DNA of 64,000 nt, taken from the NCBI GenBank assembly GCA_015227615.1, contig JAALGZ010000029.1, positions 186,001 through 250,000 on the forward strand. Reading direction: 5' to 3'. A program made the translations under genes and the position numbers. Shown here in pieces: positions 24,258 to 35,753 of the stretch. The notes below the pieces were generated by a model. It was not told the origin of the DNA. It saw only the letters and a program-made list of their open reading frames with translations, and ran no database searches. Every line of letters begins with the position of its first letter. The first letter of the stretch is position 1. Origin of the DNA: Labyrinthula sp. Ha (Eukaryota; Sar; Bigyra; Labyrinthulida; Labyrinthulaceae).

Positions 24258-25875
24258 TTCTTTCTGTTGGGTTTGGTTTAATTTTAAACGGTTGTAAAGT
24301 TCTTGATTGAGTTCCGACCATTTAGATATATCGAGTCGGTGTAAATCCCGGAAAGTGGGAATTTAAGCGTGTTCTAATTGGCACCAAAGGGCGGAATTAA
24401 ATCGTTCGTAATTATACTATAAAAGAAATAAACCAAAGAGACAAAGGCTTTATAATGAAGTTTAGCTTATCTCATGAGACAAAATGAATGCTATCATTCT
24501 TTTAGATGAGTTCACAGTTTCAAGGTAATAAATAACCAAGTTTATTTGATTCCACAAAGCTAGTATTGCTTCTTTTCTTCAATAACAGTTGCCTACTCGA
24601 TTTTCAATCGGGGTAATTAAGTTTTGGATGGGGATATGACAAGAGCTAACATGAACACCTACTTCATATCTCAGTGAATCATACAGACTGTTCTAAAACA
24701 GCTTTCTTGGTTCAACAAGGTTCCCTAGCAGTATAGAAGCACTCCATACAGCTTCTCATGTTTTTGATCGGCCATGAAAAGCTTAGCGCATCAGTGGAAT
24801 AGTGTGAAAGGGAAAGACGGACTCGTGTGTTCCTGTGGAAAAGCACTACTAAACTCTCAGACAAGCTCTAATATAGCTTCAGTTTAGCTTCAGCTACCAA
24901 AAAAACCGTGCTAAAAGAATGGAATAAAGTTTTACTCCATTTATAACTAATGTCTTAATACTTACATCTTAAGGTGGGGGGATCCACTAGAGTTCATATT
25001 GGATCCACGGCATTGGGGAAAAGTCACTCTGCGAGAGACTTAAGAAGTACAGACTTTGCTGTACATTTGTAAAAGTTTAATGCTTAGGCTTTTCCTGTGG
25101 CACTTCCAGGAACTTTAGTAGCTAGAGGAATAATCTTTGATATACTGCAGGTTCTACTAGTGTGTTAGTATCATTGTCATAGGTTAAGATCTTGTGAACT
25201 TCTTAGGAGTATGAAATTCTCCAAACAGTGTAAACATAACGAATAATGATCATTTGAATCATGAAACTCACTAAAGAAGATCTGAACATGGGCATACATT
25301 AAGTTTTTTTCAAAGCTAGTATCTTCCTCATAATCCTGCACAGAGTAGAGTAAACCTTATTATGACAAAAATTTCTGGTGATTGGAGAAACTCCTTTACG
25401 CCTGTGCTTAATGCTTGAATACAAGGTTATTCCAAGGTCGCTTATTTGGTATATACCTTTATCCCAAAACTAATATACTTCACTTTAAACTAATTACTGC
25501 ATTTTGTCAACCTTACTCTAAGTGCAAGAATTTTTGTCAAGCCCAATAATCTTTCCCATGCACTCTTTCACCACATTCAATAGAGAATACACGTTAACCA
25601 AACAGCTGTACCGAGAATCAAGTAAACTTCCCTATAGTTTACTTCATATTAACTAACCATTTAGTGTTTCCTGTGCTAGCCCAAGTTTGTAGGCGCTATA
25701 TTTGCGTAGATGAAAAAGTAACCAATCTATCCTTGAATAAGCACTTTTCACGACGTTATGACGGAATTTAAGTTTTACTCCATTAGAGCAATATAGCTAC
25801 GATATTTCAACATTTATACAGAGTTAGGAAATTTTGGAAGATGTATAATGTTCTTGCGACAAGGATGATTGTGTG
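24258..25875. other. Gene-poor AT-rich region
   Basis: No open frame with protein-like composition and no RNA gene was recognised. The first ~100 bases include the promoter side of the binding-protein gene. Confidence 0.45.
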
Positions 25876-26003
25876 CTAGGTGTGTTTATCGAGATAACAA
25901 AAGCTTCTCGAGAAGGATTTTTCCTAAATATTTGTTTTTCGAGATAACGAGAGAGATTTTCTCAAGAAGCTCTTGTTAAGACACTCTCGTTAAACACGCC
26001 TAG
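25876..26003. repeat. Imperfect 128-bp inverted repeat (foldback)
   Basis: The left arm begins CTAGGTGTGTTTA and the right arm, read in reverse complement, begins CTAGGCGTGTTTA. Pairing continues through CGAGA, AACAA, AGCTTCT and GAGAA with a few mismatches and one gap of about 6 bases, giving arms of about 45 bases around a loop of some 35. It could be a small foldback or MITE-type element, or a hairpin RNA precursor. No target duplication was established. Confidence 0.5.
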
Positions 26004-29000
26004 ACATCATAGACTTAATCCCTATTCCGAAAATGATCATGCATCTCGACTTCTGCTTTGCAGAACAGTACAAAGTAGGCTGTTGGTAGAGACTCGTTTT
26101 AAATCAAAACATATATACCCTCTGGTTGCAGCATTTGAAAGATTATTGACCCTGTTGTGGCCAGGAAATGATAAATGAATGCTTTCTACTGTATACAAGG
26201 AGAAAATATTCAACATACAGTATTTGAACAATTCCTTATTGTCACAAGTAAAAGACTGATGATGAAACTCATTAATAAAAAACAAACAGGTTTTCCAGTA
26301 GATAAAGCTAGGTACGAAGAGATATTCGAAAAACAATATTCGGGTATGGATATTTATTTATACTTTTTTTCTTGCTTAGATGCTGGTAAACTATGTTTTT
26401 TTTTGCTATTAAGTGGCTTTTTGGTTATTATATTAATTAAATCCCATATCCTAATTCATCATCAGGCCGGTGGCCACACTTTGAACTGATATCTCTATTT
26501 TCTTCTCATATCATTGGACCTGAACTGTTTAATCAGCTGCATTATCATTGCTTTCACTCTTATTCTTGCTTCTTTTCCATTTGTTCCACCGTAGTCATAT
26601 TTCGGATAATTTTTTAGGTTGTTATTAGAATAATGCAAACCTTTTGGCCAAGACCTTGCCAATAGGGATTGGGTTTGACTCATTTTGTTTTAGTTTATAT
26701 TGTTTTCCCGGTATTTTTCTAATTGGTAATCATTCACTTTTACTGAGCTATTTTCATTCACTATTGATAATCTTTGGAAATAAATCTAAGATTGAGCCAC
26801 ATGGCCTTTGCCAAAGTTGCTCGAAAAGGATTATTTAATTTTTCAAAGTATAACACCCTTTAGCAAATGGAGCATGTGAACCAGTTGTATCATTTTCTCA
26901 AACTATTACCGAACCATATGGCTATTTCTTGAAGGTTCTAATACAACATAAGAAATAAAACATTTTTGGGGCTCTTTGACCCATGCTCGTTTTTTCAATT
27001 TTGTGTTGTTTCTTAATTAATGATCAGAAAAAAATCAGAACAACTTGATCAGAAAAAAAAATTTCAAATTTTTTGTTGATAGTAAGAATCAAAATGATTA
27101 TCAAATAAATATTCATAATTCTTATTTGAACCAATGCCTAGTTACGAGCCAACTAAATTTATATTGAACCGTCTTAAATCAGCTTGCATTACTTTATCAA
27201 TGGTACCCCTTGGAATAAGTAAGGGAGGTAAAATTAAATATTCTCCTAATCTTGATAAAACAACCAAAGTGAAATCAGCCAATAGATATACATACACAAA
27301 ACAAAATAAACGAACACCTTCACCACTCTTTGTTGGGATATTATTGCTGGAATAGGTATTGAAAAATGTGCTGGCGCTAATGAGATTAATTTTTTCTGAG
27401 ATTTCTTGCTTATTTAAATAATATTTTTTTGGAAAAATATGTTTCATACAGAATCAATAATGATTTCCACATTATTTTGTTATTAAGTATATAGTAAGGT
27501 ATTTAAATTAACAAATTTTAAGGATAAGTTACTTGCAGACTAAGGTACAATGCAGTCGTGCCAATGAAGTACCGTATATATGGGTTAAACTTGATGCGCT
27601 GCCGTCATAAAATATTCCTTATTATTCATTACAAGCATCTCTGATACTACAATTAAATTTATGGTGAGTTTGCATTAGACGCAGAAATGATTTTAGGTCG
27701 GAAATTGGTATTTTTTAAATATATGTTGACCAACAAAGTTAGTAACAGTTTGAGCTAAAACTTGTTAAAAACCAACATTGATTGTTCTGTAATAAGTTAA
27801 ATTGTTGAAAAAAAAAACAGTATAAGATAACAAATTATCCTTATGTCTTGATCAAAGTAATTTCTACATCTTTCATTACATTTCTCTTTCTACTTGAGAG
27901 CACATTTGAAGAATGCCCTGAATTTTATGTATTCTTGAAAGAAGAATCAGTATCTGGGGAGAAGTGCGAATTTTTTTTGTCTTTGCCATATTGATACTTT
28001 GATTAGTTGAATTACAATCATTTCTGTAATCTCTAGTCTTACATCCACTCATATTTCTTTCCATTAATTAAATATATGTTTTACCAGAAGAATGAAAGAA
28101 TATACAAGAATATCCCCACCCATATCTTCAATTCTTCCTGAGCTGCATAGAATAAACCTTCGCTTTGTACCTATTCTTTGGATCGATTTTTCTCCAAATC
28201 AAAAACTTATTACTTTACCAATTAACATTGAGTTAGAGGAATAGCCATCTCTGATCGAAGATTATATTCGCACAAAAAACTAGTCAACATAACAATCTTG
28301 GGAATATACGAGCTATCGGAGTACACCCTTTATACAAGGGATAACCCTAAGATGTATTACATTGCTGTAATCTAATGCATTTACTTTGTTTTCTTCACCA
28401 ATGCGATTTAAGAAACTCTTGTACACTGTTATCTTATCTTGTGTTATTATAAACTAAATACTCAAAATAATTTCACGTTGAAACTTCCACCTACAGAAGT
28501 AGTACTAATTTTACTTTCAACATTCATATGACCTATTAATTAAAACTATCATATGGCTAGCAAAGGTACTTATTTACTGGTAAGAGAATAATAAACTTAT
28601 TGAAAATATAAGATATGCAGCAATGTTAATTTAAAACAAAAATCTTCATTCCAAGTTTCTTTTTTACTAAGTGCAGACTTAAACAAGTACAAATACTTTA
28701 TGCCTCCAATATTATTTACTTTTCTTACACAGAATGAATACTAATTCTCTACGCTACTATCTATATTCTATATATTACAGTGGTGGGAAATTTTCATACT
28801 ATTGAAGCTTATGAGATTAATTTTCATTACGTATTGGGCCTAATCAGTGATATACGAAAATAGAAGAGAATATATGTCTAGGTTAGACTAATATCAAAGA
28901 GAATTTTATGTATGTAACGAAGACAGTCCTGTAAAAACTCTGGCTACAATGCTAAATTCAGCTATTGGAGATAGATAAGATGTTCACTAATGTTGCACGA

Positions 29001-30742
29001 GATCTTGAGTTGTAAAACTTTCTTTGAGGGCGTTTACATGTGGAATTAAAATCGCGTTAATCAACCAATCATATATATGAAACAATATTATTTTGTTAGC
29101 ACAATTTACTAAACATTGTTCACTTAATTGATAGAAACCAAGGAATTTATTCTTCGCAACATTATCTTTTTACTTCACCTGAAGATATACAAGGGCAGGA
29201 AGCCCCCATAATACAAGAACTTCATCTCAACTAGCTTCAATTCAATAAATTTGTTTACTTCAAACCAATAGAAATGACCAAATACAACTGTAAGAAACAT
29301 ATATAACAGCAAAAAGAAATTAAAATATATTTATGACCATGGTGATAGGCATTATAGGAAATGTCAAAATATAAAGATTCTTTCTTAGTTACTAGCTAAA
29401 ATAATGGGAGGGGATTCAATATTAACTATAATCAAGCTATGAATTTTGCAATGAAGAATTCTAGAAGAGGTTCCTGATTGTAATTAGTGCCTGATTCACA
29501 TGGTTGAGAACTAACCAATCGCAGACGATATTGTTCAGTTCTCAACAATCTTAGTTTCCTCGTTAGACTTCTTGCCCAGTGGATGCAAGTTTTTGATGTA
29601 ATTTTAAAGGTAGATATAATTTCCACTTATAAACTGTTAATTCATTCACATAAGTGTTATTAATCTAGTTTATTCTCCCCAGGTTTGACCCAAGGAAGAA
29701 AATTTTGGCCAAGGTATATCTTACCTAAAGAAACAATTTAATATGTCTTCAAAAGCTGAGAATGAGAACGTGATGCTCATTTTATACGATTGAGAAGAAT
29801 CACTCATATGTTACTAATGAGTTATCATTAATAGTACAGATAAAATGAAATATTTCTTACTCGATAAATTACCGAGTATCAAAAAAAGATGTGCGGTATC
29901 GACTCAGCCTAATTTACGCAACCAAAAATGCCAAGCGGCGAATACTAATCGCATAGAGTGACTTAAGGGAAATATAACAGAAAATTTAAGTGTACAATAC
30001 TTAGTTCTATTTTTTGCTTAGTGAATATATTTTTCTTGTTTTCTAACTTCACAACTCTACATAAAGCGTCACAATTACCTTAAGAAACTTATCCAGAAAC
30101 AAAGTCCTGAAACAAAGCATAGGACTAAGCTAAACTTTGTACAAGCATCTAAAAGTAGCTTCATTAAACATCAGAATATCTATTGACAGATTATGGAGAA
30201 TATTGAAAGCAGATAATGCATGTAACCTAATTTCGACTTGTTGGCTGTAGAACGGCTCCATTCAAAAAGATTGTATCCTGAAAAAAGATGAACAATATTC
30301 ATAGAAACCTTGTTAATATTGTAATTAAACCATTGTCAAATCAATTTTTCACAAATATTGGGTTCATTGTGCACAGAGTAGAGTAGAAAGGGATTGATAC
30401 TTTCTTTCACTGGATCACATGAAGTGGCCTAAAGTGCAAAATTGTCTAGTTTTCTGTATCAGTAAACCATTTTTGTTTTTACTACGATAAGACATTAGAT
30501 TCAGGTCGTGCATTATCTAGTTGCTTTGCAGCATGTTCCTTTATTATTAACCCCACACAAAGACCACTTCATTTCAAATTAAGAAGGCACAATTAGAATA
30601 ATGTATAATCTCTGAATCTACCCAAAATCAATACAAAGTGCAACATAGAATATTCAACGGCTTCCAGAAACTACGAAATACAAGAACTTCAGTGAAAACA
30701 GAACTCGGGTAAAAAGAAATCCGGACGAACAAAGAAATAATC
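26004..30742. other. Gene-poor region with a few weak open frames
   Basis: Between 26.0 and 26.45 kb the plus strand has protein-like stretches (SRLLLCRTVQSRLL..., ARYEEIFEKQYS) bounded by pyrimidine-rich TTAG sequences like the 3' splice sites of real genes here, but no protein family is recognised. A 73-codon plus frame (27134-27355) and an overlapping minus frame (27142-27447) are also unrecognised. From 27.5 to 30.7 kb I see nothing. Confidence 0.35.
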
Positions 30743-31219
30743 ATGGGAAAAAATAAAGGTAAAAGAACTGTCTTCGGTTAAGATTACATAGGAAAAGGAG
30801 GAAAAAACAGACGTAGAGGAAAGAACGAGAGCGAAGAAAAGCGAGAACTTATTTTCAAGGAGGAAGGGCAAGGTAATATTCTCAAGCTCAGTTAATTTTT
30901 TCTAGAATATGCACAAGTTCTTCGAATGCTTGGAAACGGCCGATTAGAAGCTTATTGCTTTGATGGGGCGAAGAGATTATGTCATATTCGAGGAAAAATG
31001 AGAAAAAAAGTTTGGGTTAGTACAGGAGACATTATTCTTGTTGGATTAAGAGATTATCAAGATTCTAAAGCAGATGTCATCTTAAAATATAATCCTGATG
31101 AAGCGCGAAACCTAAAGGCAAGCAAAGAAATACCGGACAACGCTAAAATTAACGAAGGTGGTGCTCCTGATGAGAACGACGAGGAAGAAGAATGTGCTTT
31201 TAGCTTTGACGAAATCTAG
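30743..31219 (+). CDS. EIF1A: Translation initiation factor eIF1A
   Basis: Three exons (30743-30758, 30792-30872, 30906-31219) separated by two 33-bp introns (GTAAAA...CATAG and GTAATA...TCTAG) give 136 residues, the usual eIF1A length. The protein starts [18 protein letters not shown], the basic N-terminal tail of the family. The OB-fold follows with [33 protein letters not shown] and [16 protein letters not shown], and an acidic C-terminus ends in FDEI. eIF1A binds the A site of the 40S ribosomal subunit and supports scanning and start-codon selection. Its stop lies 121 bp from that of the convergent COX19 gene. This is the firmest identification in the window and anchors the intron model. 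Confidence 0.97.
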
Positions 31220-31340
31220 TTATGTTTTGTGATTAAAGTTAGAAAACCTTTTCTTGCACTCAAGTTTTATGACTTTTTATGGATAAATGGAATACATATC
31301 GAACGTAGTATTCGTGAATAATAAGAGAAACAAACTAAAA

Positions 31341-31699
31341 TCAGGTGTCTTGACTCTTGGGCTTAACAGCTGTTATCCCACCAAGAAATCCTTTCTTTTT
31401 AAGCTCTGCAATGTGTTGATCTGGTTTAGCAAAGTTAAATTCTTCCGTAGAAAAAAAATCATCCAACTTTTCCTCTTGCATCAAGTTACTATGCATCAAA
31501 CAAAATACAGAACCTACTTTGATATTCGGCATTGAAGGTATTGTTTTGATAACTCCTGACATTTATTATGTATATTTTTATTTTCTTTGAGACAAGAAAG
31601 AAGTGATGACATTTCAGGTTTACATACTTTGTGATGGTCTAGTGGGAAAGATCCTTTTTCAGGTGGTGTTGCTTGTAAACTTCTTGCTGTATATGACAT
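31341..31699 (-). CDS. COX19: COX19, twin CX9C cytochrome-oxidase assembly protein
   Basis: Two exons (31699-31518 and 31488-31341) across a 29-bp GTAGG...CATAG intron give 109 residues, ending in TGA. The family block PPEKGSFPLDHHKVC is followed by two exact C-x9-C pairs (C..KPEMSSLLS..C and C..QELSKQYLQ..C), then a helical tail with NLMQEEKL and GFLGG. COX19 is a small intermembrane-space protein, imported by the Mia40 disulphide relay, that aids copper delivery to cytochrome c oxidase. With SURF1 at 47.7 kb it shows that the organism assembles respiratory complex IV. Convergent with eIF1A. Confidence 0.93.
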
Positions 31700-33000
31700 T
31701 TTAGTTTATTATACAATAGGCCATATGGCCTTAATAAACTATTGTTTATTAATTGTTAGTGAACTTGATTTCGGGAACCTGAGTTCTCGGGAGAGCTTGG
31801 CAGCCAAAAGCTCCTAAGTTTGAGAATATAGGATATGATTTGAATTTCATTTTTCTCTAAGTATAGGTAGTATTTGTTTCCATTTTGCTTTAAAATGTTT
31901 TGATGGATTTGCCACTAACTTTAGTAGAAGTTCTTGTGAATGTTGTGTTCAATCTTTGAAAAGGGAAATGATAAATATGTCGTATGTACAATCTAAGGGG
32001 TATAATAGAAATTATAAAAATATTCTAAGTGTTATATTTTGTTTTATCTCTGTGCTTCCATATTTCTTCTGTCAAAGAAATTCGTGGTAAGATGAAGTGC
32101 CATATCACATGAATAATGGAGTGTGTTCAAACTATACGTAAGGTCTTGTTTCTACATAAACGAGTAGTAAGGACATATGTTACTAAAAATAACAGTATAT
32201 TTCCGGAAATACTTTTTGTCTCAAGTCTTTCTACGTTTTTTGTTTTCTTCAGTCCTTATTAAAGAGAGGACACCATCGTTATCTGAGATAGAATTCACTC
32301 TTGACCAAGTAAGTTCTTAGGGTTCTAAAATACCAATCTATTAATATTAAATATAATGTAAGTTAAAAGAAAGCAAAACTGGCTTACATAATAAAAAGTT
32401 CTTGATTCCTCTTGTGATCCTGTAGAAATCAAATAGAAATCTTACAATCAGAGTTTACAACCTAGGGTCAACTAGAATATTAACCCTAAGAAACTGAAGC
32501 ACCTTTGTTTCACATAATAAAAAGATAATATCTATAATGATAGTGCTGTAAATACTTAGTGCATACACATTAACTGGTTTCTTGGTTTTTTCTTTTTTAG
32601 TTCTGCTTTAATACAATGTTTGGAAACAAAACGCTCAAGAATTCTAACAAATACTTTAAGTGCAATATCACAAAACAAGTCCAGAGAGAATTAGCTGATC
32701 AATATTCCGAAAAAACAGATATAGAAAACGAGGCTCACATAAAATTTTCCTCTTTCTCAGGGCTGCCTAGGATAAAATCCTATCTCATTTGACTAGGTTC
32801 GAATAAGCTATTACCAAGAGATATTAGGAATCTAAGAGCAATAATAGATAGAGAGGTGCTATATCTGTCAAATAACATTAACTCAAGAGGGCACAAAAAA
32901 AGAAAATCCAGCAGATACCAAAAGAGTGTAAATTTGATAACATTTCACAAGCACTGGTTATTTGAGAAAAAACATACTCAAACCCAGAAATTACCATGAA
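31700..33000. other. Intergenic region
   Basis: AT-rich, with no convincing gene. A 59-codon plus-strand frame at 32616-32792 follows a pyrimidine-rich TTTTTTAG but matches nothing known, so I do not call it. Confidence 0.4.
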
Positions 33001-33877
33001 TCAGTGTTTTACTCTAAGTCGACGTGTTACAGATTTTTTTGAGCTTGTAAATTTCTTGACTCTATTACGCAGATTCTTGATCTGATTCTCTTTAGTTTTT
33101 TTCTTGAATCTCACCTTTTTACTCAACTTCTCATCTTCTTTACTTTCTGGGATAAGTCTATACGCAAAACCTAATGTCTTCCCTGTTAGTTTAAGTCTAT
33201 AATAAAAGCTGAAACAAAAACAGTACTCATGGTCATTTTTTCGTTTCTGCCTCATAGTTGCCCGTAACGCACTATTTGCACCAAAATCGTCTTTAAACCA
33301 TGCTTTACTTCGCTTAAGAGCATGACTTATTTTCACATTTGATTCCTTGGCTCGTTTTTTATCAGCTTCCCTGTGCTGGAGTTTCAATAAAGGATTCTCT
33401 TCAAGTTTTTCCTTTTCACCGTCGCTCAAATAGCTCAAGATCTGAGAATATGAAAAAATTATCTTTGCATACCTGGTGTTCGGACTCATCAATTTCCTTT
33501 CCAATTTTAAGTTTCTCACTTAAGGTTATGAATTTTCTGAACCCACTTTCGTATATGTAAGCAGAGTTCTTAGGATCAGTCTTCATTATAAAGGGTTCCT
33601 GACATTTCATGCAGTTAAAACTAAACTTGAATATTTTTGTACTATAATAATTTCCCTCCTGTTTCTTCTTGGCGTTAAACCGGGTTCCTTGTTCATACAC
33701 TTTTTCACACTTCAAACAAACCGCCTTCTCTGGTAATTCTAGTCTTACCACCCCACGTTTCATAAACTGATTGTGACCCCTACTTCCGTGAAACCTAGAC
33801 AATGATCCATGTTTCCTTGGATCATAATTCGGTGGGTGATAGAATCCATCAGCTTGCACTGCAGCAAGAGAAGACAT
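33001..33877 (-). CDS. CCDC130/Saf4-type (Yju2/CWC16 family) splicing factor
   Basis: Three exons (33877-33473, 33441-33227, 33196-33001) give 271 residues. The first intron is 31 bp (33442-33472, GTATGC...CTCAG). The second is 30 bp (33197-33226, GTACTG...TATAG), and because it is divisible by three and has no stop it can be overlooked; removing it restores HELKLTGK between RQKRKND and TLGFAYRLIPE, as in the family. The N-terminus MSSLAAVQADGFYHPPNYDP and HGSLSRFHG are diagnostic of the CCDC130/Saf4 branch. A zinc site is formed by CLKC and CMKC. GTRFNAKKKQEGNYYSTKIF and KTDPKNSAYIYESG are core family blocks. These proteins act in the spliceosome at the first catalytic step or in intron-definition checks. 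469 bp separate it from the divergent MOK gene. Confidence 0.92.
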
Positions 33878-34346
33878 TTGGTATTTTCTTCGTTTCGAAA
33901 CTTAAAAGAACCTTGAGTGTGTGGTAATGCACTGTTAATACATCTTTGTAGGCGACATAATAAGCGAGTTACACAAGAAGATTTCTTACTTTCCATTGAA
34001 AATAGATATATTATAACATCCTCTATATTATATGGGTAGTTTTTATTGGTAATCTATACTAGTTCATAAGTTTAATATTTAAGAAAAGTTTGAACTGTAT
34101 AAAATAGATCACCTAGCCTCTATTGAATTTTGTAAATTAAACTAGTGAAAACAGTTTCGTGTGTGCCTTCCAACGTTCCGGCATTGGGTTTTTAAGCTAT
34201 CTTTTGTACATTAGGAAGTTTGTTGCAACTAAAACAGCTAAATATAGCTTAAAAGGTCATTAATTTTCTTCTTTTCTTTGGTTATTCTTAGAGCTAAAGA
34301 AAGCTGTGAGAATACCCAGAGTGCCGTTAAACCTAAACTTCAATGT
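33878..34346. promoter_or_regulatory. Divergent promoter interval
   Basis: The interval lies between the starts of the splicing-factor gene (-) and the MOK kinase gene (+). No specific element is recognised. A plus-strand frame extends upstream of the MOK ATG to about 34278 without a start codon, so part of this interval may be 5' leader. Confidence 0.35.
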
Positions 34347-35637
34347 ATGAAAAGGTACAAAATCCTCTCCAAAAAAGGCGAAGGCACATTTTCTGAAGTC
34401 CTTGAAGCCAAAACATTTAAATCAGGTAAATTTGTCGCAATGAAGTGTATGAAAAATAAATACCAAACTTTCGAAGACGTAAAACATTTAAAAGAACTGT
34501 CAGCGCTACGTAAACTTTCACCTCATCCACAAATCATTAAACTTTTGGATATTCTTTATGACGAAAAAACAGGTAGTTTAGCTCTTGTTTTTGAGTTAAT
34601 GCACCATAATCTCTATGAGTTTATTTCATCTCAGAAAAAACCAATCAAGGAAAAGGAAGCTAAGAATCTGTTGTTGCAACTCTTCAAAGGGGTTAAACAC
34701 ATGCATCACAATGGATTTTTTCATCGGTAAGAACAATCAAAGCTATAATTTTCTAGTGACCTGAAACCAGAAAACATTCTACTAAGAGGTAAACTTTCAT
34801 CATTTTTTCTTCTTAGGAACATTACTTAAACTTGCTGATCTGGGGTCTTGTCAAACAAGTGAAAAAAAACAACCTTTTACAGAATATATTTCCACTCGAT
34901 GGTACAGAGCACCTGAGTGTTTGCTTACAGATGGTTACTACTCCAAGTACATGGACATTTGGGGCTGCGGATGCGTGATGTTCGAATTACTTGCCCTACA
35001 ACCTCTCTTCCCAGGTTCAAACGAGCTTGATCAAATCAAAAGAATTCATCGGGTCATTGGTACCCCACCACAAAGAGTAACCTTAAGTTTTTCTTGAACC
35101 TAGGTATTTCGAAAGTACCAAGCTTTTGCTTCTCACATGGTAATTTCCTTTCCGACAGAAAAAGGGTCTGGGATGAAACACCTGCTTCCTTATCCTCATG
35201 ACAATGAAGTTACACGGACCTTTTTGAACCTTCTTCTTGCCTACGAACCAAAAAGAAGAATCTCTGCTCGCAATGCCGTCAAGCATGTTTATTTCTCTTC
35301 TGTCAAGAAAATTGAAACATTAAGAACTCAATTGCATTTAAAATCAAAGCACGGGCAAAGTATAATAGAGGAAGAAAAAAAGAAAAATTCTCTTCCGCTA
35401 TTACAGCCATGCTTCCCCAAGCCTAAGGTACATCGTTCCAAACCAAAACGTAAACATGAAGTTCTACCTTATTTGGGTACGACGAAAAACAAGAAAGTTC
35501 ACACCAAGCGCTATGAACCTTACGAAACTAGTATTCATGAGGTTACAGTAAAGAAACCAAAAACTAAGCTACGACTGAAAAACGGATCATGCTATCTAAG
35601 TCCGTACTCGAAGGAAGCACTCGGGTTAAAAACCTGA
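34347..35637 (+). CDS. MOK: MOK (RAGE-1) family MAPK-like protein kinase
   Basis: Four exons (34347-34726, 34757-34788, 34817-35076, 35104-35637) with introns of 30, 28 and 27 bp give 401 residues, close to human MOK. ATG 34347 is chosen because MKRYKILSKKGEGTFSEV matches the family start. Other marks are the VAMKCMK lysine, GSLALVFELM, HRDLKPEN (built across two introns), LADLGSC for the DFG site, the TEY activation motif in PFTEYISTRWYRAPECLL, LQPLFPGSNELDQI and VIGTPP. The basic C-terminal ~100 residues are family-variable. The 32-base second exon codes the catalytic loop. MOK belongs to the RCK group (MAK, ICK, MOK), which controls cilium length and intraflagellar transport, so it suggests a ciliated organism. 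Stop codons of this gene and the convergent repeat protein are 116 bp apart. Confidence 0.94.
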
Positions 35638-35753
35638 GTAAGCTTTACTAAAAATGACAATCCAAATGAGGGCACCCTTAACCTATTACTACCCCCATAT
35701 AAACTTTACTATGACATATAACTTACTTTGGCACAACGTTTATAGCTCAAAAA

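Noticed and set aside
26495-26683. 62-codon minus-strand frame beginning MSQTQSLLARSW
   Set aside because: Composition is plausible but no family or splice partner could be identified, so it is not called as a gene.
32616-32792. 59-codon plus-strand frame after a TTTTTTAG
   Set aside because: Too short, no family, and no upstream exon found.
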